A stretch of DNA of 40,055 nt from Gracilibacter sp. (lineage in GTDB: Bacteria; Bacillota; Desulfitobacteriia; Desulfitobacteriales; Syntrophobotulaceae), in assembly GCA_024637055.1 (NCBI GenBank), contig JAGXFZ010000008.1, forward strand, positions 1 through 40,055. Reading direction: 5' to 3'. A program made the position numbers and the translations under genes. How positions within the stretch are numbered: the first letter of the stretch is position 1; each line of letters starts with the position of its first letter. A model generated the notes under the pieces. That model was not told where the DNA came from. It ran no database searches and was given only the letters and a program-made list of their open reading frames with translations. Of this stretch, positions 12,350-20,330 are shown piece by piece.

Positions 12350-12480
12350 AAATAAACAAGCCTCTGCTGTATGTCGCAGAGGCGAGAATATTTCAATGCT
12401 AGTAGTACCAGCCTGAAAACTCTTCCTCCACCTCGGCAGGTTTTTAAGCCATACGGCTCCTGCTTTCTACAGCGGAATTC
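12350..12480 (-). ncRNA. Ribosomal protein L10 leader with terminal attenuator
   Basis: The minus-strand sequence ahead of rplJ contains the paired segments of the L10 leader family: AGAAAGCAGG near 12463-12472, later CCTGCCGAGG, then a kink-turn-like GGTGGAGGAAGAG stretch. It ends in the stem GCCTCTGC / GCAGAGGC (12360-12383) followed by TTGTTTATTT. That hairpin is terminator-like. In this family L10(L12)4 binds the leader and favours termination, which lowers rplJL expression. The assignment rests on recognised motifs and position, not on a covariance-model score. Confidence 0.8.
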
Positions 12481-12516
12481 TATTCATTATTAACTTTATT
12501 TATATATCAACCTTTA

Positions 12517-13227
12517 CTATTCACTAACCTTTACGGCAGAGACCTTTAAAGGATTGACTTTCACTCCTGGACCCATCGTGGAAGAAATAGTCACGCTACG
12601 AACATATTGTCCTTTAGCGGCTGCGGGTTTAGCTTTCACAATAATATCAGCTATCGTTTTATAGTTTTCCATCAGCTTTTCTTGATCAAAAGAAGCTTTG
12701 CCGATAGGAACATGGATGATACCAGCTTTATCAGCCCTGTATTCAACCTTACCCGCTTTAATATCTTTAACTGCTCTTTCCACATCGAAGGATACTGTTC
12801 CAGTCTTGGGGTTAGGCATCAGACCTTTAGGTCCTAGCAATTTACCAAGTTTTCCTACAGTGCCCATCATATCGGGTGTAGCAACCGCTACGTCGAAACC
12901 GAACCATCCACCCTGAATTTTCTCAACCATATCTTCTGCTCCAACAAAATCCGCACCGGCTTGTTCAGCTTCTTTAGCCTTGTCACCTTTAGCAAAAACA
13001 AGAACACTACGTGTTTTACCAGTTCCATGTGGGAGTACAATTGCTCCACGAATCTGTTGGTCAGCGTGACGAGTATCGATCCCTAATTTAAAAGCGGCTT
13101 CAATTGTTTCGTCAAATTTAGCCTTGGCATTGTTTTTTACCATTACCAACGCATCTGTCGGCTCAAATAGAGCTTGAATATCATAAGTCTTTACTGCATC
13201 AAGGTAATTCTTACCTTTTTTAGCCAT
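12517..13227 (-). CDS. rplA: 50S ribosomal protein L1
   Basis: L1 forms the mobile stalk near the ribosomal E site and is usually a translational repressor of its own operon. The 236-residue length and the motifs [35 protein letters not shown] and [14 protein letters not shown] are typical. The ATG at 13227 has GGAGG upstream. It lies between rplK and the L10 leader. A hairpin resembling the L1 binding site lies just in front. Confidence 0.98.
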   Translation of the reverse strand: MAKKGKNYLDAVKTYDIQALFEPTDALVMVKNNAKAKFDETIEAAFKLGIDTRHADQQIRGAIVLPHGTGKTRSVLVFAKGDKAKEAEQAGADFVGAEDMVEKIQGGWFGFDVAVATPDMMGTVGKLGKLLGPKGLMPNPKTGTVSFDVERAVKDIKAGKVEYRADKAGIIHVPIGKASFDQEKLMENYKTIADIIVKAKPAAAKGQYVRSVTISSTMGPGVKVNPLKVSAVKVSE

Positions 13228-13243
13228 TATAAATTTTCCTCCT

Positions 13244-13271
13244 TGTGGTAGTCGGGTTTTACCCTCCCACA
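13244..13271 (-). promoter_or_regulatory. Probable L1-binding autoregulatory hairpin
   Basis: On the minus strand TGTGGGAGGGT pairs with ACCC and CCACA around a small internal asymmetry, directly before the rplA ribosome binding site. The GTGGGAGG...ACCAC arrangement resembles the L1 target in 23S rRNA and in L11-L1 mRNAs. Position and shape suggest translational feedback by L1. This is inferred from resemblance only. Confidence 0.5.
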
Positions 13272-13287
13272 GATTATATGACAGAAC

Positions 13288-13710
13288 CTACTTTACTTCG
13301 ATTCCCATACTGCGTGCAGTACCTTCAACCATACGCATAGCAGCTTCAACGCTAGCAGCGTTTAAGTCTTTCATCTTCTGCTCAGCTATTTCTCTAACTT
13401 GATCCTGGCTTACTGTGGCGACTTTTTGAAGATTAGGTACAGCAGAACCGGATTGAATATTAGCTGCCTTTTTAAGCAGTACTGATGCAGGCGGAGTCTT
13501 CAGAATAAATGTATAGGAACGATCTTCATATATTGTGATCTCAACAGGAATAATCAAACCTGCCTGATCTTTAGTTTTTTCGTTGTATTCCTTACAGTAT
13601 CCCATAATGTTAACACCATGTTGACCAAGTGCAGGTCCAACAGGAGGTGCCGGATTCGCCTTACCAGCTGTAATAGCTAATTTCACCATGCCGATTACTT
13701 TCTTTGCCAT
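13288..13710 (-). CDS. rplK: 50S ribosomal protein L11
   Basis: L11 binds the GTPase-associated region of 23S rRNA. The 140-residue protein starts [20 protein letters not shown] and has the proline-rich segment [16 protein letters not shown], the site at which thiostrepton-type antibiotics act with rRNA. The C-terminal RNA-binding domain ([25 protein letters not shown]) is complete. ATG with TAAGGAGGTG upstream. It is in the usual nusG-rplK-rplA order. Confidence 0.98.
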   Translation of the reverse strand: MAKKVIGMVKLAITAGKANPAPPVGPALGQHGVNIMGYCKEYNEKTKDQAGLIIPVEITIYEDRSYTFILKTPPASVLLKKAANIQSGSAVPNLQKVATVSQDQVREIAEQKMKDLNAASVEAAMRMVEGTARSMGIEVK

Positions 13711-13745
13711 ATTTATTACACCTCCTTAACAGTAAAATTCATTAT

Positions 13746-14273
13746 TTAGTCAAGTTTTTGAACTTGTCCAAATTCCAATTCAACCGGGGTCTCTCTTCCA
13801 AACATTGAGACAGAAACTCTAAGCTTCTGCTTCTCTTCCAGAATCTCCTTGACCACGCCGATGAAATCTTTAAAAGGACCAGCGATAACTCGGACAGATT
13901 GCCCGATAACAACGTCTATTTTGGCACGTGTTTTTTCCAAACCCATCTGTCTCAGTATAGCTGCTATCTCATGCTCTAAGAGTGGGATTGGTTTGCTCCC
14001 ACTACCCACAAACCCTGTTACTCCCGGAGTATTACGTACTACATACCATGAATCATCTGTCATATCCATTTCTACCAGCACATATCCCGGAAAAACTTTT
14101 CGTTTGATGACCTTCTTCTTGCCATTCTTAATTTCGATTTCATCTTCCATAGGCACAAGAACGCGAAATATTTTATCTTCCATATTCATGGACTCAACGC
14201 GTTTCTCTAGATTTGTTTTCACCTTGTTCTCGTAGCCGGAATAAGTGTGAATAACATACCAGTTTTTCGCCAT
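13746..14273 (-). CDS. nusG: Transcription termination/antitermination protein NusG
   Basis: NusG binds RNA polymerase and modulates pausing and termination; it also couples to ribosomes. The N-terminal NGN domain begins KNWYVIHTYSGYENKVKTNL and contains FPGYVLVEMDM. A C-terminal KOW domain (VRVIAGPFKDFIGVVKEI) ends the 175-residue protein. The ATG at 14273 is chosen; an in-frame TTG one codon upstream is also possible, since AGGGAGG is 7-10 bases away from either. It follows secE by 40 bp in the canonical secE-nusG pair. Confidence 0.97.
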   Translation of the reverse strand: MAKNWYVIHTYSGYENKVKTNLEKRVESMNMEDKIFRVLVPMEDEIEIKNGKKKVIKRKVFPGYVLVEMDMTDDSWYVVRNTPGVTGFVGSGSKPIPLLEHEIAAILRQMGLEKTRAKIDVVIGQSVRVIAGPFKDFIGVVKEILEEKQKLRVSVSMFGRETPVELEFGQVQKLD

Positions 14274-14313
14274 CAACCTGAGGCCTCCCTAAGAAAGTTT
14301 CGCTCTACTTCAG

Positions 14314-14562
14314 CTACCCGATTAGTAAATTCATAACATATGATAATCCACTATCCACTACCCAAGTAAGTACAGCGAATATACCAACAGCTACTAAGAC
14401 CACACTGGTATAAACAAGCAACTGATGGCGGGTCGGCCAGTGTACTTTCTTTAATTCATTTAAAACTTCCTTAAAGAATCCGAACCGACTTCCAAAATTT
14501 CTAAACCTATTGAGAAAACGTCCAACAAAGCCTGTCGGCTCTTCTCTTTTTGCTACTGCCAT
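14314..14562 (-). CDS. secE: Preprotein translocase subunit SecE
   Basis: SecE is the small essential subunit that clamps SecY in the protein-conducting channel. The protein of about 82 residues has the conserved amphipathic segment FFKEVLNELKKVHWPTRHQL followed by one transmembrane helix (SVVLVAVGIFAVLTWVVDSG). It is the single-span form typical of Gram-positives. The start is the ATG at 14562 (MAVAKREE), eight bases after AAGGATG. It lies between rpmG and nusG. No tRNA-Trp gene occurs in the rpmG-secE gap. Confidence 0.96.
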   Translation of the reverse strand: MAVAKREEPTGFVGRFLNRFRNFGSRFGFFKEVLNELKKVHWPTRHQLLVYTSVVLVAVGIFAVLTWVVDSGLSYVMNLLIG

Positions 14563-14609
14563 TAAAATCACATCCTTAGCGGTATAATTGTAGTATACCG
14601 GTAATTAGA

Positions 14610-14759
14610 TTACTTCGTTTCCTTATGAACGGTTTGAGCTTTGCAGAATTTGCAATACTTTTTGATCTCTATCCGATCGGGATCATTTTTTTTATTCTTG
14701 TTAGATTGATAATTTCTGTTTTTACACTCTGTACAAGCCAAGGTAATTGCAACACGCAT
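14610..14759 (-). CDS. rpmG: 50S ribosomal protein L33 (zinc-binding form)
   Basis: This 49-residue protein starts at the ATG at 14759 ([17 protein letters not shown]) behind GGGGAGGTG. The longer in-frame extension upstream crosses the promoter and ribosome binding site and is not coding. Cysteines at 9, 12, 36 and 39 form the CxxC...CxxC zinc site, so this is the zinc-containing paralogue type. It is the first gene of the secE-nusG-ribosomal transcript. Confidence 0.96.
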   Translation of the reverse strand: MRVAITLACTECKNRNYQSNKNKKNDPDRIEIKKYCKFCKAQTVHKETK

Positions 14760-14822
14760 TTCGAACACCTCCCCAGCAATTGGCAGCATTAACCGCAATA
14801 TTTTGCAAAGTCGCACAGCATA

Positions 14823-14851
14823 ATTTAACACATTATTAAAGTCTTTGTCAA
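14823..14851 (-). promoter_or_regulatory. Sigma-A promoter for the rpmG-secE-nusG-rplK operon
   Basis: TTGACA (14846-14851) and TTAAAT (14823-14828) on the minus strand are 17 bases apart, about 65 bp ahead of the rpmG start. The rest of the 14852-15144 gap is AT-rich. It contains an extended -10-like TGGTATAAT on the plus strand near 14930 with no good -35, so a cupin promoter there is uncertain. Confidence 0.8.
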
Positions 14852-15144
14852 GGAAGATTACTTGAAACAATAATATATCTTCCTTTTTTTATGGACTGCT
14901 CTTTAATACTGGTATAATTATACGTACGCAGTTTTATTACCTTCTGTATTTTAACATATTTTAATACTTTAGCCATAGCAAAAATTGTAACACCGAACAA
15001 CTGATATAATCTAATTTCAAAAATAATATTACTACTTTTAGGTGCAGAATGCTTGAATAATATAAATAAATCTAAAAACTGGAAATTTACCAATAAGTTA
15101 GTTATACTGTACAAAATACTTAACATTGGATAGGAGGTAAGTTC

Positions 15145-15480
15145 ATGAGTCTGATAAAGAATATCGAGTTTTCTACTCCCCTCAAACTAGCTGATTTAAT
15201 CGAATATCAACCAGGTCAAATTGTAAGTATGACCATTGCTCAGATTCCTACCGCTAATATCACTCTTTTCTCCCTCGATAAAGGAGAAGGTATCAGTACC
15301 CACACCACTTCTGGAGATGCCATGGTTCAAATACTTGATGGAGAAGCTGAGATAACCATAGGCGACAAAGTCATTATAGTGAAAGAAGGAGAAACCGTAA
15401 TTATGCCCTCCGATATCCCTCATGGCCTAGAAGCTAAAAAACGCTTTAAACTGTTGCTAACTGTAATAAAGAAGCATTAG
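15145..15480 (+). CDS. Small cupin-domain protein
   Basis: This is a single-domain cupin of 111 residues, starting at an ATG behind TAGGAGG. The beta-barrel pattern is clear: STHTTSGDAMVQILDGEAEI (motif 1) and EGETVIMPSDIPHGLEA (motif 2). The usual HxH...E ligands of motif 1 are only partly kept (His53 present, the second His is Thr, Glu not in the expected place); His93 of motif 2 is present. Metal binding is therefore doubtful, and a sensor or chaperone-like role is as likely as an enzymatic one. Small cupins of this type are common in anaerobic Firmicutes and mostly uncharacterised. It converges on dctM and shares a bidirectional terminator with it. Substrate unknown. Confidence 0.85.
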   Translation: MSLIKNIEFSTPLKLADLIEYQPGQIVSMTIAQIPTANITLFSLDKGEGISTHTTSGDAMVQILDGEAEITIGDKVIIVKEGETVIMPSDIPHGLEAKKRFKLLLTVIKKH

Positions 15481-15543
15481 TTGTAGATAATCTCACTCTA
15501 TAATATAATAAATTATTCAACTTCTAGTACCATAATAACAAAC

Positions 15544-15577
15544 AAGAACCCCCTATTATTAGGAATAAGGGGTTCTT
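15544..15577. terminator. Bidirectional terminator between the cupin gene and dctM
   Basis: The stem AAGAACCCC / GGGGTTCTT extends after one mismatch by four more pairs around a six-base loop. T-rich sequence follows on both strands (TTCTTTATTTT on plus, TTCTTGTTTGTT on minus). It ends both converging transcripts. Confidence 0.85.
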
Positions 15578-15600
15578 TATTTTAAGCTAAAAATGCTAAT

Positions 15601-16872
15601 TTACATGATGGAAGGCAACCAGGTACTGATGCTTGGAATATAAGTTATAAGTGCCAATATCATGAGCATTACCAATAAATAGTATTTTAAATACGGTAAT
15701 ACTTTAACTAATGGTGTATTTCCAACAGAACATGCTGTGAGCAGAACAGATGCTACTGGTGGTGTCTGTTGACCAATACCTAAATTGATAGTAAGGATAA
15801 TACCAAAATGAATTGGATCAATACCCAATGTATTCACTATCGGCATTAAAATTGGAACCAGCATAATAATGGCAGCCGCTGAATGCAAGAACATTCCAAC
15901 AACTAAGAAGAAAACATTAAAGATTGCTAGAATAGCATATTTGTTCTCTGAAAATGCAGACACGGTAGCAGCAATTCCTTGTGGAATCTGCTCAGAGGTT
16001 AGGAACCAACCGATAATCGCTGAACCAGCAATAATAATCATGGTAAGTGCAGTCTGATTAGCTGCCCTTAATGCAAGTCTAGGAATATCCGACCATTTTA
16101 ATACTCTATAAATAAATATACCAATTATAAAAGCGGCCATTGCTGCAATTCCTGCAGCTTCCGTCGGGGTAAATATTCCGCCCCAGATTCCACCTAGGAT
16201 AATAAATGGTACTGTAAGGGCCCAAAACGCTTCTTTGAAAGTCTTGCCCACATTCGGAAAACTAAACGGCTCTTGAACTCCCAAACTATATTTACGAGCA
16301 AAGAAATAATTTGTTATAAATAAGGCCGTACCAACAATAATCCCCGGAATGATTCCCGCTATAAATAGCTTGGTTATACTTGTACCGGACATTACACCAT
16401 ATAAAATCATCGGGATACTTGGCGGTAGAATAATAGCCATTGTCGAGGCCACGGATACAATTGCTACAGCAAAGCCACCCGGGTAATTCTGTTTCTTCAT
16501 TTGTGGTATCAAAATTCCACCCAGAGCTGCAGCACCTGCAACAGCTGATCCGGAGATCTCAGCAAATATCATTGAAGTAAGAACTGTGACCTGGGCTAAC
16601 CCTCCACGCATAAATCCAACTATACTGGATGCGAAATTTATGAGCCTAGCAGAGAGGTTACAAGCATCCATCAATTCTCCAACCAGCATAAATAGGGGAA
16701 TAGCTAACAGAGGGAATTTATTTGCTCCGTCAAATAAAACGATAGGCATCATTTCCATAGGAGCATTTGTAAGTATAAATAGAATAAATCCAACAACCCC
16801 TAATGCGAAGCCGATAGGCATCCCTAAAAGGACAAATACGATAAGTCCGACAAATAATACAGTTCCAATCAC
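15601..16872 (-). CDS. dctM: TRAP transporter large permease, DctM type
   Basis: This is the large membrane subunit of a tripartite ATP-independent periplasmic transporter, which uses an ion gradient to import a solute delivered by its binding protein. The 423 residues are almost wholly hydrophobic with about a dozen predicted spans. Family-typical segments are visible: GMPIGFALGVVGF near the N-terminus, GSAVAGAAALGGILIPQM, PPSIPMILYGV, and GIGQQTPPVASVL near the C-terminus. The start is GTG at 16872 behind AAGGAG. It is the last gene of dctP-dctQ-dctM, 30 bp after dctQ, and is followed by a strong terminator. The solute is not predictable from this subunit. Confidence 0.95.
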   Translation of the reverse strand: MIGTVLFVGLIVFVLLGMPIGFALGVVGFILFILTNAPMEMMPIVLFDGANKFPLLAIPLFMLVGELMDACNLSARLINFASSIVGFMRGGLAQVTVLTSMIFAEISGSAVAGAAALGGILIPQMKKQNYPGGFAVAIVSVASTMAIILPPSIPMILYGVMSGTSITKLFIAGIIPGIIVGTALFITNYFFARKYSLGVQEPFSFPNVGKTFKEAFWALTVPFIILGGIWGGIFTPTEAAGIAAMAAFIIGIFIYRVLKWSDIPRLALRAANQTALTMIIIAGSAIIGWFLTSEQIPQGIAATVSAFSENKYAILAIFNVFFLVVGMFLHSAAAIIMLVPILMPIVNTLGIDPIHFGIILTINLGIGQQTPPVASVLLTACSVGNTPLVKVLPYLKYYLLVMLMILALITYIPSISTWLPSIM

Positions 16873-16902
16873 TTGTTATCACTCCTTAAACGCCTTCTCA
16901 TT

Positions 16903-17415
16903 TTATATCAGTCTCTCCTCATCAATTTTTGTTTCAACTTTTTCTTGCCCCTTAAACGTCTTGATCGTATCGAATATCAGTGCCAGCGCCATTAATGCTC
17001 CGCCTATCGGGATGATTGAATAGAAAAACCCTTTGGAAAGAGGAAGTGAAACAGTCTCATTTCCGAAAGACCTCATCATCAAGAAATATCCATAATACGA
17101 AAGGTATAGAACAAAAATAATCATCGTTGTGTTAAAAATAGTCGTAACGACAAGTTTCATTGGCCTAGGCAATAAATCAAAGAGTGTTTCAAAACGGATA
17201 TGTTTTCCATTAAAAAGAGCATAGGCCGATCCAAGGAATGTAATCCAAACCAAAACAAATCCTGAAAACTCGAATGGCCATTGTGCCGCAGCATTTAATA
17301 CATAACGAGTAAACACTCCCCAGCTGACACTAATAGTAACAGCTATCAAAAGAATAATGAGAGCCCATTTCAAAACCGCTAGTATGGCCCGTTCCATTTT
17401 ATCAAGAAATTGCAT
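16903..17415 (-). CDS. dctQ: TRAP transporter small permease, DctQ type
   Basis: This is the small membrane subunit that pairs with DctM. The 170-residue protein has four predicted transmembrane helices and the conserved first-loop segment GVFTRYVLNAAAQWPFEFSG with VWITFLGSAYALFNGKHIR. ATG at 17415 behind AGGAGG. Its 172-bp distance from dctP is long for an operon of this kind and contains an inverted repeat. Gene order and length are normal for a three-gene TRAP system. Confidence 0.93.
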   Translation of the reverse strand: MQFLDKMERAILAVLKWALIILLIAVTISVSWGVFTRYVLNAAAQWPFEFSGFVLVWITFLGSAYALFNGKHIRFETLFDLLPRPMKLVVTTIFNTTMIIFVLYLSYYGYFLMMRSFGNETVSLPLSKGFFYSIIPIGGALMALALIFDTIKTFKGQEKVETKIDEERLI

Positions 17416-17449
17416 TTATCATTCGCCTCCTTAACCTTTATAATTTGAC

Positions 17450-17515
17450 AACTCATGCCCCTCATATTCTATAAATATATCTAAGCTGCATTGCAAGAAT
17501 AAAGGGACATGAGTT
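17450..17515 (-). repeat. Inverted repeat in the dctP-dctQ gap
   Basis: AACTCATG (17450-17457) and CATGAGTT (17508-17515) pair perfectly. After one mismatch, CCCT (17459-17462) pairs with AGGG (17503-17506). The loop is about 40 bases. No U-tract follows, so it looks more like an mRNA-processing or stabilising structure downstream of dctP than a full terminator. Confidence 0.55.
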
Positions 17516-17587
17516 TTGCTTTAAATCTTATTTATTACCCCGATGAGGCTAATTTGATTTTATAAAATCATTGGTACTTAAAGCCAC

Positions 17588-18634
17588 TTATGATGCAGCG
17601 TTAACTCTTTTCGCTTCGTTAACTACTTTATCTACAAAATCAGGGTCGATTGATTCTTTAAGAATTTCGATAACAGGTGCTATTTCAGCTTGGAATGCAT
17701 CCGAATCTGCGGTGTTAACTTCCATGCCTGCATCTTCAAATTTCTTGAGTAGTGTTGATCCTGCTTCTTCACCATATTGACGTGACCATGTGCCTGCATC
17801 AATGGCAGCTTGTTCTAAGAGGTCTTGTTGTTCTTGTGTTAATCCATCAAACCATACTTTACTAGCAGTTAGGTAACCAGGAGTATAGGTGTGGTTAGTT
17901 ATGGATAGATATTTCTGAGCCTCATAGAATTTTCCAGCTTCAATTTGTGTGTAAGGATTTTCCTGACCATCAACAACTCCCTGTTGCAGTGCGGTGAACA
18001 CTTCACTGAAGTCCATTGTGATAGGATTAGCGCCAAATTGTTTGAAAGCTGCTACACGGAGCTTACTTTGAGGGACACGCATCTTAATTCCTTCTAAATC
18101 TGCAGGTACATTGATAGGACGCACGTTATTTGTGATTTGGCGGAAACCATTTTCCACGAATCCTAAACCAACGAGACCATTCTCTTCAAACAGAGGTTTT
18201 AGATCATTCTTCCATACGTCCCCTTCTGCGAACTTTTGAACTGCAGCATGATTTTTAAATAGGAATGGAATATCGAAAACACCAAACTTAGGATCTACTT
18301 GAGCCATGGCTGTGGATGGAAGTGACATTTCGATTGCACCTGTTTGATGGGCATCAATAGCATCTAAGTCTTTTGCTAACTGTCCGTCACCAAACAGTTG
18401 AACCTCAATGTTTCCATTTGAGCGTTCTTCAACAAGTTCTTTAAATTTGGCTCCACTTTCATACAATGCTCCACCGCTAGTAGATGTGCTGGAAAGCTTT
18501 AAAGTGAGTTTTTCTACTGCTGGCTCATCTCCAGGCTTTTCGGAAGGTGCAGGTGCAGGAGTTGATCCACACCCAATCAGTGCAATACTGAGTACCAAAA
18601 CAAGTAATACTGTAAATATACGATTTTTCTTCAT
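17588..18634 (-). CDS. dctP: TRAP transporter solute-binding lipoprotein, DctP type
   Basis: This is the extracytoplasmic receptor of the TRAP system. Residues 1-22 form a lipoprotein signal peptide with lipobox LIGC (Cys22), so it is membrane-anchored, as expected in a Gram-positive. The mature protein has the DctP fold signatures: LEGIKMRVPQS with the carboxylate-binding arginine, FGANPITMDFSEVFTALQQG, and VDGQENPYTQI. The ligand is therefore likely an organic acid or acid sugar; which one cannot be told. It is the first gene of the operon, downstream of a clear sigma-54 promoter. ATG with AGAGGGGAG upstream. Confidence 0.95.
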   Translation of the reverse strand: MKKNRIFTVLLVLVLSIALIGCGSTPAPAPSEKPGDEPAVEKLTLKLSSTSTSGGALYESGAKFKELVEERSNGNIEVQLFGDGQLAKDLDAIDAHQTGAIEMSLPSTAMAQVDPKFGVFDIPFLFKNHAAVQKFAEGDVWKNDLKPLFEENGLVGLGFVENGFRQITNNVRPINVPADLEGIKMRVPQSKLRVAAFKQFGANPITMDFSEVFTALQQGVVDGQENPYTQIEAGKFYEAQKYLSITNHTYTPGYLTASKVWFDGLTQEQQDLLEQAAIDAGTWSRQYGEEAGSTLLKKFEDAGMEVNTADSDAFQAEIAPVIEILKESIDPDFVDKVVNEAKRVNAAS

Positions 18635-18741
18635 TAAAAATTCTCCCCTCTCATTTTCCTAAAATATTGAATAGATACACATAATATTTGATTTAGCCTT
18701 GTCACCTCCATATAAAATTGCTTTAGAAAATTTTAAACTAC

Positions 18742-18773
18742 TTTTTGGAGGAATATATTTTATTCTCCAAAAA
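18742..18773 (-). promoter_or_regulatory. 5' leader hairpin of the dctP transcript
   Basis: TTTTTGGAG (18742-18750) and CTCCAAAAA (18765-18773) form a perfect 9-bp stem with a 14-base loop. It would start about 15 bases into the transcript from the sigma-54 promoter. It lacks features of a complete terminator in the sense direction beyond A/T flanks; it may stabilise the mRNA or tune early elongation. Confidence 0.4.
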
Positions 18774-18798
18774 AAATTCTCTTCTTATCATAAAATAT

Positions 18799-18814
18799 TG
18801 CAATTTCCATGCCA
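18799..18814 (-). promoter_or_regulatory. Sigma-54 (RpoN) promoter of the TRAP operon
   Basis: On the minus strand the sequence TGGCATGGAAATTGCA gives GG at the -24 element and GC at the -12 element with exactly ten bases between them. It matches the consensus TGGCAC-N5-TTGCA with one change in the -24 box. Transcription would start near 18788, about 150 bases before dctP. Such a promoter requires RpoN and an AAA+ enhancer-binding protein; neither gene is in this window. Confidence 0.8.
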
Positions 18815-18882
18815 ACTTTTAGACAAACTACTATTAAAGGGCATGTGATATTTTGCATTATTCCGATAACTTGGTTCTATCT

Positions 18883-19046
18883 TGTTTCTCCCCAAATAAA
18901 TTTTTAATTTTCTAAATATTGTGAACAGTATCACAGCTACTTATTATTATTTTGTTCCTTCATTGTGTCTATACTGAAACACCTTTTTGTTTCTCGGATG
19001 AATATGTTTCTTTATTGAAACTATATAAGTACTCGCTACTGTTTCA
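18883..19046 (-). promoter_or_regulatory. Clustered GTTTC/GAAAC half-sites: candidate enhancer (UAS) for the sigma-54 promoter
   Basis: Six copies of TGTTTC(A/T) or its reverse complement lie at 18883-18889, 18975-18981, 18988-18994, 19005-19011, 19016-19021 and 19040-19046. Several pair as inverted repeats, for example GTTTC-N6-GAAAC at 19006-19021. Most lie about 160-235 bp upstream of the promoter, a normal distance for enhancer-binding-protein sites. The rest of the 18635-19136 gap shows no gene. Confidence 0.5.
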
Positions 19047-19136
19047 TCCCATTATATATTAGTAACACTTGTTTGAACATTACTATTATTCTGTTTATTT
19101 TATTTTCGACATACTAGGCCTGAAATCCTGCTTAGC

Positions 19137-19169
19137 TTTAAAAAGAGAGTGTCCGTGTCGGACACCCTC
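19137..19169 (-). terminator. Terminator after the zinc alcohol dehydrogenase gene
   Basis: The stem around GTGTCCG / CGGACAC has a three-base loop and further flanking pairs (19145-19169). On the minus strand it is followed by TTTTTAAAG. It separates the dehydrogenase transcript from the sigma-54 TRAP unit. Confidence 0.85.
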
Positions 19170-19186
19170 GCTAGTTATAAGCTTTC

Positions 19187-20173
19187 TTATGGGCGAAGGA
19201 TAACCTTAATCGCTGTATCATCCTTATCCACAAGTTCGAAGGCTTCTTTAATACTAGATAAAGGAAACTCATTGGTAATGAGTGTTTTTATATCTATCAT
19301 TCCCATGACTACTGGCTTCAAAGCATCTGGGGCCCACATATATCTCTCTCTCCAACTATGATGTACCAAGCAGGTATTAAGAAATTCAATGCCATCATCA
19401 TGCCATCTGCTAATATCTAGAGTAACCGGTTGCGTAATCCAGCTATACCAAACAAACTTGCCATTATGTTTCACCATTTGGGTGCACATATTGATAGATT
19501 CTCCACTACCTGCTGCCTCAACCACAACGTCTGCTCCTTGACCCTTGGTTAACTCTGAAACTATTTCAACAGCATTTTCCTTCTTGGCATTGATTACAAC
19601 TGATGCTCCCAGCTTCTTGGCCAACTGTAACTTACCATCTAGAACGTCCACTACAATAACTTGGGCAGCACCCTTTAGCCGTGCAATCTGAGCAATAATC
19701 TGACCCGCGAAACCACCACCCATAACAACTACCTTATCTCCTACCTGTACCTGTGAATTAAGTCCAGAATACATAGCACAGGCTATAGGCTCCCCGAGGC
19801 TAGCTATATCCATATCTAAACCCTCTGGCACAGGCTGAAGCTCCCAAACCTTAGCTTTAAAATATTCTGCCAAATTATTATTCCAGCCAAATGCAATAAC
19901 CTTGTCTCCTACTTTATACTCTCTAACTTTAGAACCTACTTCTACTACAGTTCCTCCACTTTCATGACCTAAATAAAAAGGAAATTTAGGTTCTTGACGG
20001 AACTCTGCAGTTTTGGGAGGTAACTGTCCACGGTAAAAGGTTTTATCTGATCCACATATACCGATAAGGTGGTTCTTTACAATTACCTCATCATCACCAC
20101 ATTCCAATTCCCGTTCCACTAAGTGGATGTTGTATGCTGCTTCAAGTAAAGCTGCTTTTGTTTTTATAACCAT
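19187..20173 (-). CDS. Zinc-dependent medium-chain alcohol/polyol dehydrogenase
   Basis: This 328-residue MDR-family enzyme is expected to oxidise a secondary alcohol or polyol with NAD(P). Catalytic zinc ligands are Cys40 (GICGSD), His70-Glu71 (LGHESGG) and Glu128 (LGEPIAC). The Rossmann dinucleotide loop is VMGGGFAG (about 150-157). The Cys-rich structural-zinc loop found in most sorbitol and threonine dehydrogenases is missing: the region after VGDKVIAFGWNNN is short and has no cysteine. ATG at 20173 behind AAAGGAG. It lies upstream of the TRAP operon on the same strand but is separated by a terminator and that operon's own promoter. Acting on the transported solute is plausible but unproved. 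Confidence 0.88.
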   Translation of the reverse strand: MVIKTKAALLEAAYNIHLVERELECGDDEVIVKNHLIGICGSDKTFYRGQLPPKTAEFRQEPKFPFYLGHESGGTVVEVGSKVREYKVGDKVIAFGWNNNLAEYFKAKVWELQPVPEGLDMDIASLGEPIACAMYSGLNSQVQVGDKVVVMGGGFAGQIIAQIARLKGAAQVIVVDVLDGKLQLAKKLGASVVINAKKENAVEIVSELTKGQGADVVVEAAGSGESINMCTQMVKHNGKFVWYSWITQPVTLDISRWHDDGIEFLNTCLVHHSWRERYMWAPDALKPVVMGMIDIKTLITNEFPLSSIKEAFELVDKDDTAIKVILRP

Positions 20174-20293
20174 AATGCCACTCCTTTAATAGTTTTTCCT
20201 TTCAGAATATTTAGATACATTTCGTTCTTTTAAGCCAGATTCCCTTCTTTTTAATATATTTTATATTATTTTCTATATGTTCCAGAATTATTA

Positions 20294-20323
20294 GATTTGC
20301 TTTCCAACGTCTATTAGCAAATC
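20294..20323 (-). terminator. Weak hairpin downstream of the sortase-like gene
   Basis: GATTTGCT (20294-20301) and AGCAAATC (20316-20323) form a perfect 8-bp stem with a 14-base loop, eight bases after the sortase-like stop codon. Only TAATAATTC follows, not a proper U-tract, so termination would be weak. Confidence 0.35.
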
Positions 20324-20330
20324 CATATGA

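Noticed and set aside
20174-20330. Sigma-54 promoter for the alcohol dehydrogenase (CTGGCTT near 20233 on the minus strand)
   Set aside because: The spacing from GG leads to CG, not GC, so the -12 element is absent.
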